This document shows positions 17,974 to 28,737 of a DNA stretch of 64,000 nt, in pieces. Within the stretch, counting starts at the first letter, position 1. Each line of letters begins with the position of its first letter. The stretch covers positions 1,912,001-1,976,000 of the forward strand of contig CP073261.1 of NCBI GenBank assembly GCA_019739335.1. Direction: 5' to 3'. Source of the DNA: Erythrobacter sp. (GTDB taxonomy: Bacteria > Pseudomonadota > Alphaproteobacteria > Sphingomonadales > Sphingomonadaceae). A program made the translations under genes and the position numbers. Under the pieces are notes generated by a model. That model did not search any database, was not told where the DNA came from, and worked only from the letters and a program-made list of their open reading frames with translations.

Positions 17974-18087
17974 GACATCTCTCCGTTCGTGTCCCGTGAC
18001 CGCTTCTGTAGCAAAGTCCTGCGCCCCTGTCCTTATCAAGATGGTCCCGCTCGACATGGCTGCGGGGAGCGGCTAGACCTAGCCGAT

Positions 18088-18180
18088 CCCCGGGGAGCGA
18101 GCCTATCGCTGAGAGGGGTGGGCTAGGCTCCACCCGACCCGTCGAACCTGAACCCGTTAGCACGGGCGGAGGGAAGGGCG
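18088..18180 (+). ncRNA. TPP riboswitch (THI element)
   Basis: The conserved blocks are in order: GGGGAGC (18092-18098), CTGAGA (18109-18114), GAACCTGAACCC (18144-18155), then GTTAGCACGGGC and GGAGGGA (up to 18174). These match the thi-box core. It precedes a small membrane protein gene and thiC, so thiamine diphosphate should repress both. Confidence 0.93.
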
Positions 18181-18232
18181 GCTTGTGCGCAGGCATCCGT
18201 TCCCCCGAAACCGTGGAGAGGAACGCGCAGAT

Positions 18233-20570
<2,338 letters not shown>

Positions 20571-20592
20571 TCGAGCTGCGGGCGCGGGGCCG

Positions 20593-21078
20593 CTACAACC
20601 CCGCGCTCAGCCGGTCGAGCGCCGTGGCGAGCGCGCCGTCGGTCGCTTCCGCGCGCTCCACCATGCGCGAGAGCCTGTCCGCCGCCTCGCCCAGGTCCAG
20701 CTTGCGGGAGAGGGCGAGGGCGGTTTCATAGCTCACCCGCTGCGATTGCTTGCCCTTGCGCAGCGCGCCCGCCAGCGCAATGTCGCGCAAGGGGCCGTGG
20801 GCGATGGTCTGGCAGTCGTTGTCCGCATCGTCGAGGATCGCGCGCAGCCACACGTTCGGCTCGTCCTGCGGTTCGGCATCGAGACTGCTTGCGATCGCCG
20901 CCAGCTCGTCCCGCTGCGCCTGCGCCAGCGCGGCATCGTCGCGGACAAGTTCGCGCATCACCTCGTCGTCCAGGCAGTCGCGCACCCTGCCCAGCCGCGC
21001 GACCATCGCGCACTCGCCATCGTGCAGGTCCTGCACCGCCATCACCAGCAGCGCCCTGGGGGTTTCGACTTCGGCCAT
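20593..21078 (-). CDS. DUF892 (YciE/YciF-like) ferritin-like protein
   Basis: 161 aa, predicted all-helical, with the layout of DUF892 ferritin-like proteins (LVMAVQDLHDGECAMVARLGRV near the N-terminus, QRVSYETALALSRKLDLGEAAD near the C-terminus). The function of the family is poorly defined; members are stress-induced. ATG 21078 is chosen because AAAGGAACC lies just upstream; the open frame continues further but without support. Convergent with thiC. Family assignment is from general resemblance, with acidic residues on helices but no clear di-iron ligand set. Confidence 0.6.
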   Translation of the reverse strand: MAEVETPRALLVMAVQDLHDGECAMVARLGRVRDCLDDEVMRELVRDDAALAQAQRDELAAIASSLDAEPQDEPNVWLRAILDDADNDCQTIAHGPLRDIALAGALRKGKQSQRVSYETALALSRKLDLGEAADRLSRMVERAEATDGALATALDRLSAGL

Positions 21079-21277
21079 TTCTCTGGTTCCTTTCGTGGGA
21101 GAGGAACGCGTGAGGGGGGAGGGGGTTTCGGGGCTTAGTACAGCAATCTTCGAGCTCAACGCACCAGCCGTTAGAAACTATCGAACGTGAGGGGATGAGG
21201 CGGATTAGATGATATTTATTTGCAAGCGTCGGGCATCTTGTTAGCCTTACTAGTACGCAGAAAAATGGGGGTGGGCG

Positions 21278-23094
21278 ATGGTGCAACGGTCAATTTACGA
21301 GATCTGGGCTGAGTATTATCTTGATCCGCTCATCTTGTTTCTTGAGAGAGAAAAGCAGCCGGTAAATTATTTTTCCTATAAAGGATTCAAGGTCTCGAAT
21401 TTTCGTGGACTTTCGGGCGTCTCACTCGATTTCACAAAGAATGATTTGGTCCTTTTGCTTGGATTAAACGAGTCTGGAAAGACAAGTATTTTGAAAGCAA
21501 TTGAGGCATTTGACTTCAATAACGACCCACCCCCGGAGAAACTTAAACCGTTCTTCACATCTATGCGAAATAAGCAAGAAGTTAGCTCAAGCGCCCCGTG
21601 CCAAATTTCTGCGGAGATCGAGTTTGCTGAACCGCTAAATTATCAGGCATTTAAGCAAGCGCTGAAAGCCGCAGGCTTCGACGCTACCGTAAAGTCAGAG
21701 GTCGACGAGTTTCTTCGAGATTTGAGTCTGCGAAAGAAAGTTAGAATTAGTCGCGTCATTCCGTTCAGCGGTGGCAATCCCGGAAAAAGTTTCTACCAAT
21801 TTGAGGATGAAAACCTTTCTCCGATCCAAAGATTGAGCGCATTATTGCACAAAGTATCGTGTCTCAATGCCCATTCATACTGTACTTTGAAGATTTTCAA
21901 GATGCAATACCGAGTAGAATATACACAAAAAAGCAAAATTCCGCTTACAATTATTCATGGTATGAGATTGTAGATGGGCTATTTTATAATACTGACGCAA
22001 CATTATCGATAAAAGCTTACGAAGAGTATTTTAACAAATCAAATCCACGAGAAAACGATGCTAGAACGGTACTGAAGCGAGTAAACAAGACCCTTCAAAA
22101 GACATTCACTGAGAAATGGGAAGATCTTTCAGGTGTGAAGGACATCGATGATGCTGAGATAGCCTATGATCCTGTTAAGAAATATTTTGAGATCAAGATA
22201 TCCGACAATGATGGCACAACCTTCTCTGTACATGAAAGAAGTAAAGGAGCGGTTTGGTATTTAGCTTTTTTGATGAAGACCGAATTTAGGCGCAAGAAAC
22301 TTAGAGAAGGGTCTGGAAAGCCGGTGTACCTCATCGATGAACCAGCATCAAATCTTCATTCCACGGCTCAGCAAAAAATGGTGCAGGACTTCTTCGCGCT
22401 GGTAGAAGATACAACGCTCGTTTACACCACACACAGTAGATACCTCGTTTCGCCTGCTAACGTCAAAAATACATATGTTGTGTCTCGTGATAAAGGAACT
22501 GTCACATGCACTAGGTGGGGTGACTATATCAAGGGTAAAAGTGCTAAGGCTTCTTACTACCAGCCATTACTAGATTGTCTTGATATAGTACCGAATAATC
22601 TCGATATTCCGTGGGAACGAGCGGTCATAACCGAGGGTCCGTCAGATGCTATCACGCTGGAAGTCATGATCCAAGTTCTTGAGCTCAAAAGATCACACGC
22701 AATATACCCGGGCACGTCTGCTTCTGCTTTGTCAGGTTTAATTTCGTTGAACATAGGTTGGCGCGCAGTTTTTTGTGTCTTGCTTGACTCTGACGAGGAG
22801 GGATTGAAGAACGGGAAGAAATACGTGAAGGACTTTGGTCTGTCTGCCCAAGAGATTGCATATATTCCACTTGAGGGGGGCGAGATGGAAGATTTGTTCT
22901 CTAAGGAGGAAAAATCTGCCATCGCGAAGATTGCACTTGATATTGACAGTGCAGACATTTCGAAGAAGGAGTATCTTGCCATGATGCGTAGCCTCGACAA
23001 TGTCGGAGAGGATAAGCTTAGAAGGGTAAGGGACTCTCTTAGTGAGCAGACGAAGGAACGATTTAGAGAGCTTCTTTCACTGGTAATGCGTTGA
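21278..23094 (+). pseudogene. OLD-family ATPase/TOPRIM endonuclease, interrupted by one apparent frameshift
   Basis: OLD-family proteins combine an ABC-type ATPase with a C-terminal TOPRIM nuclease and are often phage-defence factors. The first part (21278 onward) has the P-loop GLNESGKTS near residue 61. The second part, in the -1 frame, has PFILYFEDF, ABC signature/Walker B region YLIDEPASNLH, TOPRIM ITEGPSDA and the acidic LLDSDEEG. The frames join cleanly if one A is restored in the A4 run at 21810-21813, giving a continuous 605-aa protein of normal family length. Without this the upstream frame stops at 21973 after unrelated residues. An alternative is two overlapping genes (second starting at 21859). 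Base composition is far more AT-rich than its surroundings, a sign of transfer. No GajB-type helicase partner is adjacent. Confidence 0.8.
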
Positions 23095-23173
23095 CGGGAA
23101 ATTTGCCGAAAATGACCTCAGACCGGCTTCATCTGGCGTTGCCCCCACCCGAACTCCCCGTTATAACACCCGT

Positions 23174-23401
23174 ATGAACAAGCTGCTCAAGATCACCCGC
23201 ATCGGTAATTCCGCCGGGATCATCCTGCCCAAGGAGGTGCTGGCGCATCTCGATGTCGAGGTTGGCGGGACGTTGTCGGTCGTCACCACGCCGCGCGGGA
23301 TCGAGCTTTCGGCGGCGGAGCCGGATTTCGAAGCGCAGATGGCTGCCGCGCGCGAGGTTATGGCGCGGCGCAAGCGGGCGCTTAGCGAACTCGCGAAGTG
23401 A
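23174..23401 (+). CDS. AbrB/MazE-like antitoxin
   Basis: 75 aa. The N-terminal swapped-hairpin DNA-binding fold of the SpoVT-AbrB/MazE family is visible: KITRIGNSAGIILPKEVLAHLDVEVGG (about 6-32), and SVVTTPRGIELS completes the barrel. The C-terminal 30 residues are helical and charged, as in a toxin-binding tail. It is followed on the same strand by a Doc-like toxin gene, so this is very likely the antitoxin and repressor of that module. The usual tight spacing is replaced by about 118 bp of palindromic repeat. Confidence 0.85.
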   Translation: MNKLLKITRIGNSAGIILPKEVLAHLDVEVGGTLSVVTTPRGIELSAAEPDFEAQMAAAREVMARRKRALSELAK

Positions 23402-23519
23402 CTCCCCTCCCGCTGGCGGGGACTCGCAGAGGGGGCGAAGCCCCAGCGGCTGTGGGTGCGCCTGAAAGCGGGTGGTGGTCGTTCCCACCCCTAACCCCTC
23501 CCGCAAGCGGGAGGGGGAT
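23402..23519. repeat. Palindromic repeat cluster between antitoxin and toxin genes
   Basis: Begins ACTCCCCTCCCGC right after the antitoxin stop. It contains a GGGGC-GAA-GCCCC hairpin near 23433-23445 and a perfect CCCCTCCCGC-AA-GCGGGAGGGG inverted repeat at 23495-23516. The final GGGAGGGGG acts as a plausible ribosome site for the downstream toxin gene. It belongs to the same family as the repeat in thiC. Confidence 0.75.
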
Positions 23520-23921
23520 TTGAAGCACTTCTGGATCGCCACCGAAGTGGTGCTGGCCGCCCATGCCGAGCAGCTTACCGAGCACGGCGGCGCAGCCAAA
23601 TGGGAAAACAAGGGCGTGCGCGATGCCGGCGCGCTCGAAAGCGCGATGATGCACCCGCGCAATCTGGCGGAATGCGGCGAGCCGGAAATTGCCGCGCTCG
23701 CCGCGTCTTACGCCTACGGCATTGCCCGCAACCATCCCTTCACCGATGGCAACAAGCGCACCGCAGCGGTGGTGGCGGAAACCTTCCTCTCGCTGAACGG
23801 CTACGGCATCAATGCCAGCGATGCCGAACTGGTGGTGGCGATCCTCGCCCTCGAGGCAGGCGAACTGGCGGAGGATGAACTCGCGGACTGGTTCCGCACC
23901 CGCCTCACAACGCCGGAGTAA
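23520..23921 (+). CDS. doc: Doc (death-on-curing)/Fic-fold toxin
   Basis: 133 aa from a TTG start at 23520. Doc toxins phosphorylate EF-Tu and stop translation. Seen: the Fic/Doc active-site motif HPFTDGNKRTA near residues 70-80, and the N-terminal W...AEVVLAAHAEQL-like helix typical of Doc. The TTG follows GGGAGGGGG, which is supplied by the palindromic repeat. A GTG at 23472 would instead add 16 repeat-encoded residues. It lies downstream of the MazE-like antitoxin, forming a type II toxin-antitoxin pair. It appears intact. Confidence 0.86.
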   Translation: MKHFWIATEVVLAAHAEQLTEHGGAAKWENKGVRDAGALESAMMHPRNLAECGEPEIAALAASYAYGIARNHPFTDGNKRTAAVVAETFLSLNGYGINASDAELVVAILALEAGELAEDELADWFRTRLTTPE

Positions 23922-23996
23922 AACTCCGCTGCCGGTAGCGCCCAACAGGGCAAAAACACTTTCCTACATACCCCCATCCGTGCCTCATCCTGCCGG

Positions 23997-24938
23997 ATGA
24001 CCAAGCCCGCCCCCCAGCGCCTGCCCGCGCCCGCCGCGTCCTCCGCCGCTCCCGCTCCCGCAACCGCCCCCGAGACCGAAGCCGACTTCGCCCTCACCGC
24101 CCCCGGCTACGATCCCGCCGAATACCGCTGGGTGCCGGTCCGCCGTCGCCCGCGGTATGACGGGTGGACCGAGGAGAAGCAGCGGCGGTTTATCGAGGTG
24201 CTGGCCGATACCGGGCTGGTCGGCCTCGCGGCGAAGGAAGTCGGGATGACGCGGCAAAGCGCCTATGCGTTGCGGCGCGCGGCCCATGCCGGGGCTTTCG
24301 CCCGCGCGTGGGACCGGGCGCGCGAGCTGGCCGGGGCGCTGATCGAGGACATTGCCTTCGAGCGCGCGATCGAGGGGGCCGAGGTCGAGAGCTATGACGG
24401 GCAGGGCCAACTGGCGGGCACGCGCACCGTCTACAACGACCGGCTGCTGACTTTTCTGCTGCGCCACCTGCGGCCCGAGATCTACTCGGCCGCCGCACGC
24501 GAACGGCGCGGCGGGGCCTGGTCTGGTTTGGGGTCTGGTTCGGTGTCCGGGGAGCGGGCGGGGAAGGGGGCCGAAAGCCGGAACCCGGACCATGCCTCGC
24601 TCGACGCCGCGCTGCGGGCGATGGAGCCAAGGCTGCCCGCGCCGGTGGAGGAACTGGTCGATCCCGAACAGCTCGCCAGCGATCTGCTCACCGCCGATGT
24701 GGCCGACGGGGCGCTGCCGCGCTTCCTCTCCGAACAGCGCGAGGCGAGATCGCCCGAAGCCTTGCGCGCTGCGGAACTTTCCGCGCAGGCCGAACGCGGG
24801 CGGCTCGCCGACAAGAAGGTCGGCCGCCGCGAGGGGCTGAGCGATGCCGAATTCGCCGACTGGTGCGCCTGGCTGGACCCCGTGGAAGCCGCAAAGGCGC
24901 GAAAGACCCGGCCTGCCCGCTCGCGCGACGCTGGGTAG
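23997..24938 (+). CDS. Sphingomonad-type helix-turn-helix protein of unknown function
   Basis: 313 aa. A Pro/Ala-rich N-terminus (about 40 residues) is followed by a helix-turn-helix-like core YDGWTEEKQRRFIEVLADTGLVG / AAKEVGMTRQSAYALRRA (about 52-95), reminiscent of small terminase subunits and of a common hypothetical family in Sphingomonadales. The C-terminal half is charged and low-complexity with GLGSGS repeats. Function is not known; DNA binding is inferred from the HTH. It is the last gene before the tRNA-Gly gene and ends the accessory segment. Confidence 0.62.
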   Translation: MTKPAPQRLPAPAASSAAPAPATAPETEADFALTAPGYDPAEYRWVPVRRRPRYDGWTEEKQRRFIEVLADTGLVGLAAKEVGMTRQSAYALRRAAHAGAFARAWDRARELAGALIEDIAFERAIEGAEVESYDGQGQLAGTRTVYNDRLLTFLLRHLRPEIYSAAARERRGGAWSGLGSGSVSGERAGKGAESRNPDHASLDAALRAMEPRLPAPVEELVDPEQLASDLLTADVADGALPRFLSEQREARSPEALRAAELSAQAERGRLADKKVGRREGLSDAEFADWCAWLDPVEAAKARKTRPARSRDAG

Positions 24939-25091
24939 TTTTGGTGTAAACTTCGTGTCAACTTTTGCGGTTGCGGGATGACTGCGCGGTCTATGCCGCG
25001 CCCCAGCCCCGCGTCAGCCGCGCCCCAGACGCGCATGCGCGGAGATCACCCCCGGCAAGCGGTTCCCGAACGGTGATTTCCGGAAGGAAAA

Positions 25092-25166
25092 TGGAGCGGG
25101 CGAAGGGATTCGAACCCTCGACCCCAACCTTGGCAAGGTTGTGCTCTACCCCTGAGCTACGCCCGC
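25092..25166 (-). tRNA. tRNA-Gly (GCC)
   Basis: The minus strand gives a full cloverleaf: acceptor GCGGGCG/CGCCCGC, D-arm GCTCAGGGGTAGAGC, anticodon arm CAACCTTGCCAAGGTTG with anticodon GCC, T-arm with GGTTCGAATCC, discriminator T and encoded CCA. It borders the accessory segment 20593-24938. Confidence 0.97.
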
Positions 25167-25365
25167 TCACTGGCGCTTATCCGCACATGGTGCCGGATAG
25201 GGAGCGGGGCGGTTAGCACCGGGCTTGCGGGCCTGCAAGGGGGAATCTCGCCGATTTCGGTGCCGGGGCGGCTCCTCGCGGGAATTCCGCATTTGCCCTT
25301 CACAAATGGCTCCCAGATGCCACATTGGCCGCTAACGCCAGTGGGCGAAATACAGGAGCATTACC

Positions 25366-26328
25366 TTGGCAAGCATGGGCCTCTCACTCGACGAACAGAA
25401 GGCGGTGGACCGGTTCCGCAAGGCGGTGGTCGATCCCAGCCAGACCAAGCTGGTGATCGTCGATTTCTGGGCCGAATGGTGCGGGCCGTGCAAGGCGCTG
25501 ACCCCGGTGCTGGAGAAAGTTGCCGCCGAGTATGCCGACAAGGGCGTGGTGCTGGCCAAGATCGATGTCGATGCCGAACGCTTCATCGCCGGGCAGTTCC
25601 AGGTCCAGTCGATCCCCACCGTCTATGCGATGTTCCAGGGCCAGCCGGTGGCCGACCTGACCCCGGCGCGCAGCGAATCGCAGCTGAAGGCCGCGCTCGA
25701 CGAGATCCTCAAGCAACTGCCGGTGCAGCCGGGCGCCTACGATCCCGCCGCGAACGACGAGCAGGCGCAGATGGAAGCGCAACTGGCGCAGATGCTGGCC
25801 ATGGGCGAGGAACTGCTGGCAGCGGGCGAGAGCGACAAGGCGGTGGAGCTGTACAGCCAGATTGCAGACAATGCGCCGCCGCCGATTTCCCAGCGACCCG
25901 ATGTGCAGGCAGGCCTGCTGCGCGCGCTGACTGCTGCGGGGCGGGTGGAGGACGCGCAGGCAGCCTATGCTGCCCTGCCGCCCGAGGTGCAGGGCGATCC
26001 GCTGGTCGCTCAGGCGCAGGTGGCGATCGAACTGGCCGGGACCAAGGTCGATCCGGGCGAATTGCAGTCGCTGCGGGCGGCAGCTGCCGAGCGCCCCGCC
26101 GACGCCGAGGCGCAGATCGCCTTTGCCGAAGCTGCTTTCGCCGCAGGTGAAAGGGACGAGGCCGCCGAAGTGCTGCTCGGCGCGATCCAGCGCCACTCCA
26201 GCGAGGAAAGCGGTGAGGAGGAAAGCCCCGCCAAGGCCAAGCTGCTGCAGCTGTTCGAAGCAGTGGGCATGGCGGACCCGTGGGTTTCCGCCCAGCGCCG
26301 CAAGCTCAGCCTGATCCTGTTCGGATGA
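25366..26328 (+). CDS. Thioredoxin-domain tetratricopeptide protein (CnoX/YbbN-like)
   Basis: 320 aa. N-terminal thioredoxin fold with active site WCGPC (Cys39, Cys42) in VIVDFWAEWCGPCK, the cis-Pro region SIPTVYAMF near 80-90, then about 190 Ala/Glu-rich helical residues of TPR type. This is the layout of YbbN/CnoX-type co-chaperones, which protect proteins from oxidative aggregation. A TTG start at 25366 has AGGAG 8 nt upstream; an ATG at 25375 (removing three residues) is the alternative. The stop overlaps the start of the Lon-N-like gene (ATGA), so the two are coupled. Confidence 0.86.
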   Translation: MASMGLSLDEQKAVDRFRKAVVDPSQTKLVIVDFWAEWCGPCKALTPVLEKVAAEYADKGVVLAKIDVDAERFIAGQFQVQSIPTVYAMFQGQPVADLTPARSESQLKAALDEILKQLPVQPGAYDPAANDEQAQMEAQLAQMLAMGEELLAAGESDKAVELYSQIADNAPPPISQRPDVQAGLLRALTAAGRVEDAQAAYAALPPEVQGDPLVAQAQVAIELAGTKVDPGELQSLRAAAAERPADAEAQIAFAEAAFAAGERDEAAEVLLGAIQRHSSEESGEEESPAKAKLLQLFEAVGMADPWVSAQRRKLSLILFG

Positions 26329-26939
26329 CGATCAAGCGCCTCTCGATCTTTCCGCTCACGGGCGCGATCCTGTTTCCGGGGCTGCACCTGCCGCTGCACA
26401 TCTTCGAGCCGCGCTATCGGGCGATGGTGGGCGATGCCTTGGCACGGGACCGGCGGATCGGGATGATCCAGCCGACCGAGCCGGGCAAGGGCGCGCCGCT
26501 GTTCAGTGTCGGCTGCGTGGGCAAGATCGAAGATGTCGAGACCAGCGAGGACGGGCGCTACAATATCGTGCTGCTGGGCGAATCGCGCTTCCGCGTGACA
26601 CGCGAACTCGATGTCGCCACCCCGTTCCGGCAGGTCGAGGCCGAGCTGATCGAGGAGCCGAAGGAGGAATTCCTCTCGCTCGGCGAACGCGCCAGCTTCG
26701 AGCACGAAGCGCGCAAGTTCGCCGATGCGCAGGGCTATGCGATCGACTGGGATTCGGTGGCGCAGCTGGACGATGTGACGCTGATCAACGGCGTCTCGCA
26801 GATCGCGCCGTTCGATTCTGCGGCGAAGCAGGGCTTGCTGGAAGCGCGGAACCTTAGGGAAAGGTGCGACCTGCTGGTTTCGTTATTGGAGTTCTTCGCC
26901 AAGGGCGACCCGGACGAGGGGCATGTAACTCTTCAATAG
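26325..26939 (+). CDS. Lon-substrate-binding-domain (LonN) protein
   Basis: 204 aa, matching the N-terminal substrate-binding domain of Lon protease standing alone (PUA-like fold then helices). Seen: IFPLTGAILFPGLHLPLHIFEPRYRAMV (about 8-35), typical of the family, and GCVGKIEDVE in the next strand pair. There is no ATPase or protease domain. Proteins of this type may bind unfolded or oxidised substrates. Coupling to the thioredoxin/TPR gene supports a shared protein-quality role (inference). Confidence 0.87.
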   Translation: MTIKRLSIFPLTGAILFPGLHLPLHIFEPRYRAMVGDALARDRRIGMIQPTEPGKGAPLFSVGCVGKIEDVETSEDGRYNIVLLGESRFRVTRELDVATPFRQVEAELIEEPKEEFLSLGERASFEHEARKFADAQGYAIDWDSVAQLDDVTLINGVSQIAPFDSAAKQGLLEARNLRERCDLLVSLLEFFAKGDPDEGHVTLQ

Positions 26940-26941
26940 TT

Positions 26942-27577
26942 TCAGAGCCCGAAGCTCCCCCGTAGTCCGTCAATCACATATTGCGCTGCCAGCGCTGCCA
27001 GCAGCACGCCGAGCAGTCGGGTGATTACCGCTTCCACCCGGTCGCCCAGCAGTCGGATCAGCGGACCGGCGGCGATCAGGGCGATCATGGTGAGCACCAT
27101 CACCAGCGCCAGCGCGCCGAGCACCACCAGCGATTCTTCCGGTCCATCGGCCTCATTCTGCAACAGCATCACCGCCGCAATCGCCCCCGGCCCGGCGAGC
27201 ATCGGCATCGCCATCGGGAACACCGAAACGTCCTCCACTTCGGGCCCCCCTGTACTTTGGGCGGCAACCTTGACCGCGCGTTCCTCGCGCCGCTGGGTGC
27301 GCTTTTCGAACACCATGTCGATGGCGATCATGAACAGCATGATGCCGCCTGCGATGCGAAAGCTGTCGAGTTCGATGTGCAGGGCGCCGAGCAATTGCTG
27401 CCCGAACAGCGCAAACACCAGCAGGATCACGCTTGCGATCACGCAGGCACGGATCGCCATGTTGCGCGCCTGCGCCGCGCTCGCGCCCTTGGTCAGGCCG
27501 GCATAGATCGGCGCGCAGCCGGGTGGATCGATCACCACGAACAGGGTGATGAAGGCGGAGAGGAACAGTTCGAGCAT
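26942..27577 (-). CDS. MarC-family integral membrane protein
   Basis: 211 aa with six hydrophobic segments. MarC/UPF0056 features: LFLSAFITLFVVIDPPGCAPIY at the N-terminus (the FVVIDP motif is characteristic), FRIAGGIMLFMIAIDM, and FPMAMPMLAGPGAIAAVMLL near the middle. The function of the family is unknown despite early links to multidrug resistance. Convergent with the LonN-like gene (2-bp gap) and just 3 bp after the lipoprotein gene on its own strand. Confidence 0.9.
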   Translation of the reverse strand: MLELFLSAFITLFVVIDPPGCAPIYAGLTKGASAAQARNMAIRACVIASVILLVFALFGQQLLGALHIELDSFRIAGGIMLFMIAIDMVFEKRTQRREERAVKVAAQSTGGPEVEDVSVFPMAMPMLAGPGAIAAVMLLQNEADGPEESLVVLGALALVMVLTMIALIAAGPLIRLLGDRVEAVITRLLGVLLAALAAQYVIDGLRGSFGL

Positions 27578-27580
27578 CGG

Positions 27581-28378
27581 CTATTGGGCCAGGGGTAGCG
27601 GCGCTGTGAAGGCGAGCGCTTCCTGCACCATGCCATCGCGCACCCAGTTCACGCGAACGGACCGATTGCCCGAAGCGCTGTGTGTCCATGTCCAGCGCAG
27701 GGTTCCGTCCGCCGAGACAGTGCCGCCGCTCTGTCCGTCAGCAAGCGGGGCCACGGAGATTTCCGGCAGCACTTCACCGGGCACCGCGCAATCGGCGATC
27801 CGCCCTTCGATGGACGTCAGCCCCGGCACGATGATCGCTTCCTCGCCTTCGGGAATCACCGGGCCGGTACGCGGCGGGGGCTGCGGATTGTCCGGCCCGC
27901 CCATGTCGTAGATCCACTTGTAGCTGCGGTCGGGCTGCAATTCCCACACGGTGACATAGTTGCCGACCAGCCCATCGGGCTGCTCGAAGCGCCCGAAGCT
28001 CACCGCCAGCGTCCCGTCACAACTCGACCACACGGTGTTCGGCCCCCAGACTACCGCTTGCGCCGGATTGCTCTGCTGCGCCAGCCACGGCGCAGCGGGA
28101 AAGGTGCCGCCGGAGCCATGTATCAGCGCGCCGTCGGCAGCAGTCGCGGCAAAGGCGGTCCACTGGCCCTCGTCGCGCGCCATCCGCGCGAAGGCGAAAT
28201 CGGCAGCGGCGACGCGCCCCGGATCGCCGATGGAGCCTGCCCGCTCCAGCACCCGTTCCGCCATATTGGCCATCGCTGCGCGCTGCTGCGCCTGCGGGGA
28301 AGCGCAGGCGGCGAGCGCCACGCACAGCACTCCGCTTGCGAGAACCTTCGCGTGCCCAGCCCGCCTAGAGCAAGACAT
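27581..28378 (-). CDS. Predicted lipoprotein, unknown function
   Basis: 265 aa. The N-terminus has a basic stretch then a hydrophobic core ending LAACAS, a lipobox, so Cys should be acylated. The mature part contains AADFAFARMARDEGQWTAF (nuclear-transport-factor-like N-terminal helix) and a Trp-rich segment VVWGPNTVWSSCDG, followed by a proline-rich loop. The family is not recognised. The ATG at 28378 falls inside the YggT gene's 3' end (14-bp overlap); a TTG two codons upstream is possible. Probably one operon with yggT and marC-like genes. Confidence 0.68.
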   Translation of the reverse strand: MSCSRRAGHAKVLASGVLCVALAACASPQAQQRAAMANMAERVLERAGSIGDPGRVAAADFAFARMARDEGQWTAFAATAADGALIHGSGGTFPAAPWLAQQSNPAQAVVWGPNTVWSSCDGTLAVSFGRFEQPDGLVGNYVTVWELQPDRSYKWIYDMGGPDNPQPPPRTGPVIPEGEEAIIVPGLTSIEGRIADCAVPGEVLPEISVAPLADGQSGGTVSADGTLRWTWTHSASGNRSVRVNWVRDGMVQEALAFTAPLPLAQ

Positions 28379-28643
28379 CGGCAAGCACGATGGTCAGGAT
28401 GTTCAGCCCGAGGATCAGCACCAGCGGGGAAAAGTCGATTGCCCCGGTATCGGGCAAGAGCTTGCGGATCGGCCGAAGCAGCGGATCGAGCAGGGCGTTG
28501 ATCGAACGATAGATCTGGGTCAGGAATTCGTTGCTGGGGCTGACCACGTTGAACGCGAACAGCAGGCCGATCACGAACTGGATGATGACCAGGAAAATGA
28601 TCGCACTGGCAATCATTTCGATAATCTGGATGATGGCGAGCAC
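28365..28643 (-). CDS. yggT: YggT-family membrane protein
   Basis: 92 aa, with two transmembrane stretches (IIEMIASAIIFLVIIQFVIG and FSPLVLILGLNILTIVLADVLL) separated by the family motif DPLLRPIRKLLPDTG. YggT proteins are small, widespread, and linked to cell envelope, ion or division-septum functions without a defined activity. First gene of the short minus-strand run yggT - lipoprotein - marC-like. Confidence 0.9.
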   Translation of the reverse strand: MLAIIQIIEMIASAIIFLVIIQFVIGLLFAFNVVSPSNEFLTQIYRSINALLDPLLRPIRKLLPDTGAIDFSPLVLILGLNILTIVLADVLL

Positions 28644-28737
28644 GCCTGACTCCCGTTTCTCTGTCTATACCGGGGCAACGCCTGCGCGCGCCCCTTGCTA
28701 CGTCCCGATGCCTATCTAGGCGCGGCGGGGTACAGTC

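Noticed and set aside
20583..20615. Terminator between thiC and the DUF892 gene
   Set aside because: A GC-rich inverted repeat exists but has no T run and lies partly inside the DUF892 coding end.
21796..21820. Programmed -1 frameshift site in the OLD gene
   Set aside because: The shift would be in the -1 direction, but no classic X XXY YYZ slippery heptamer in the right frame and no clear downstream structure were seen. Loss of one A is simpler.
25092..25166. tRNA-Gly as a proven phage or island attachment site
   Set aside because: No integrase gene and no repeated tRNA 3' end were found near the accessory segment, so only proximity is recorded.
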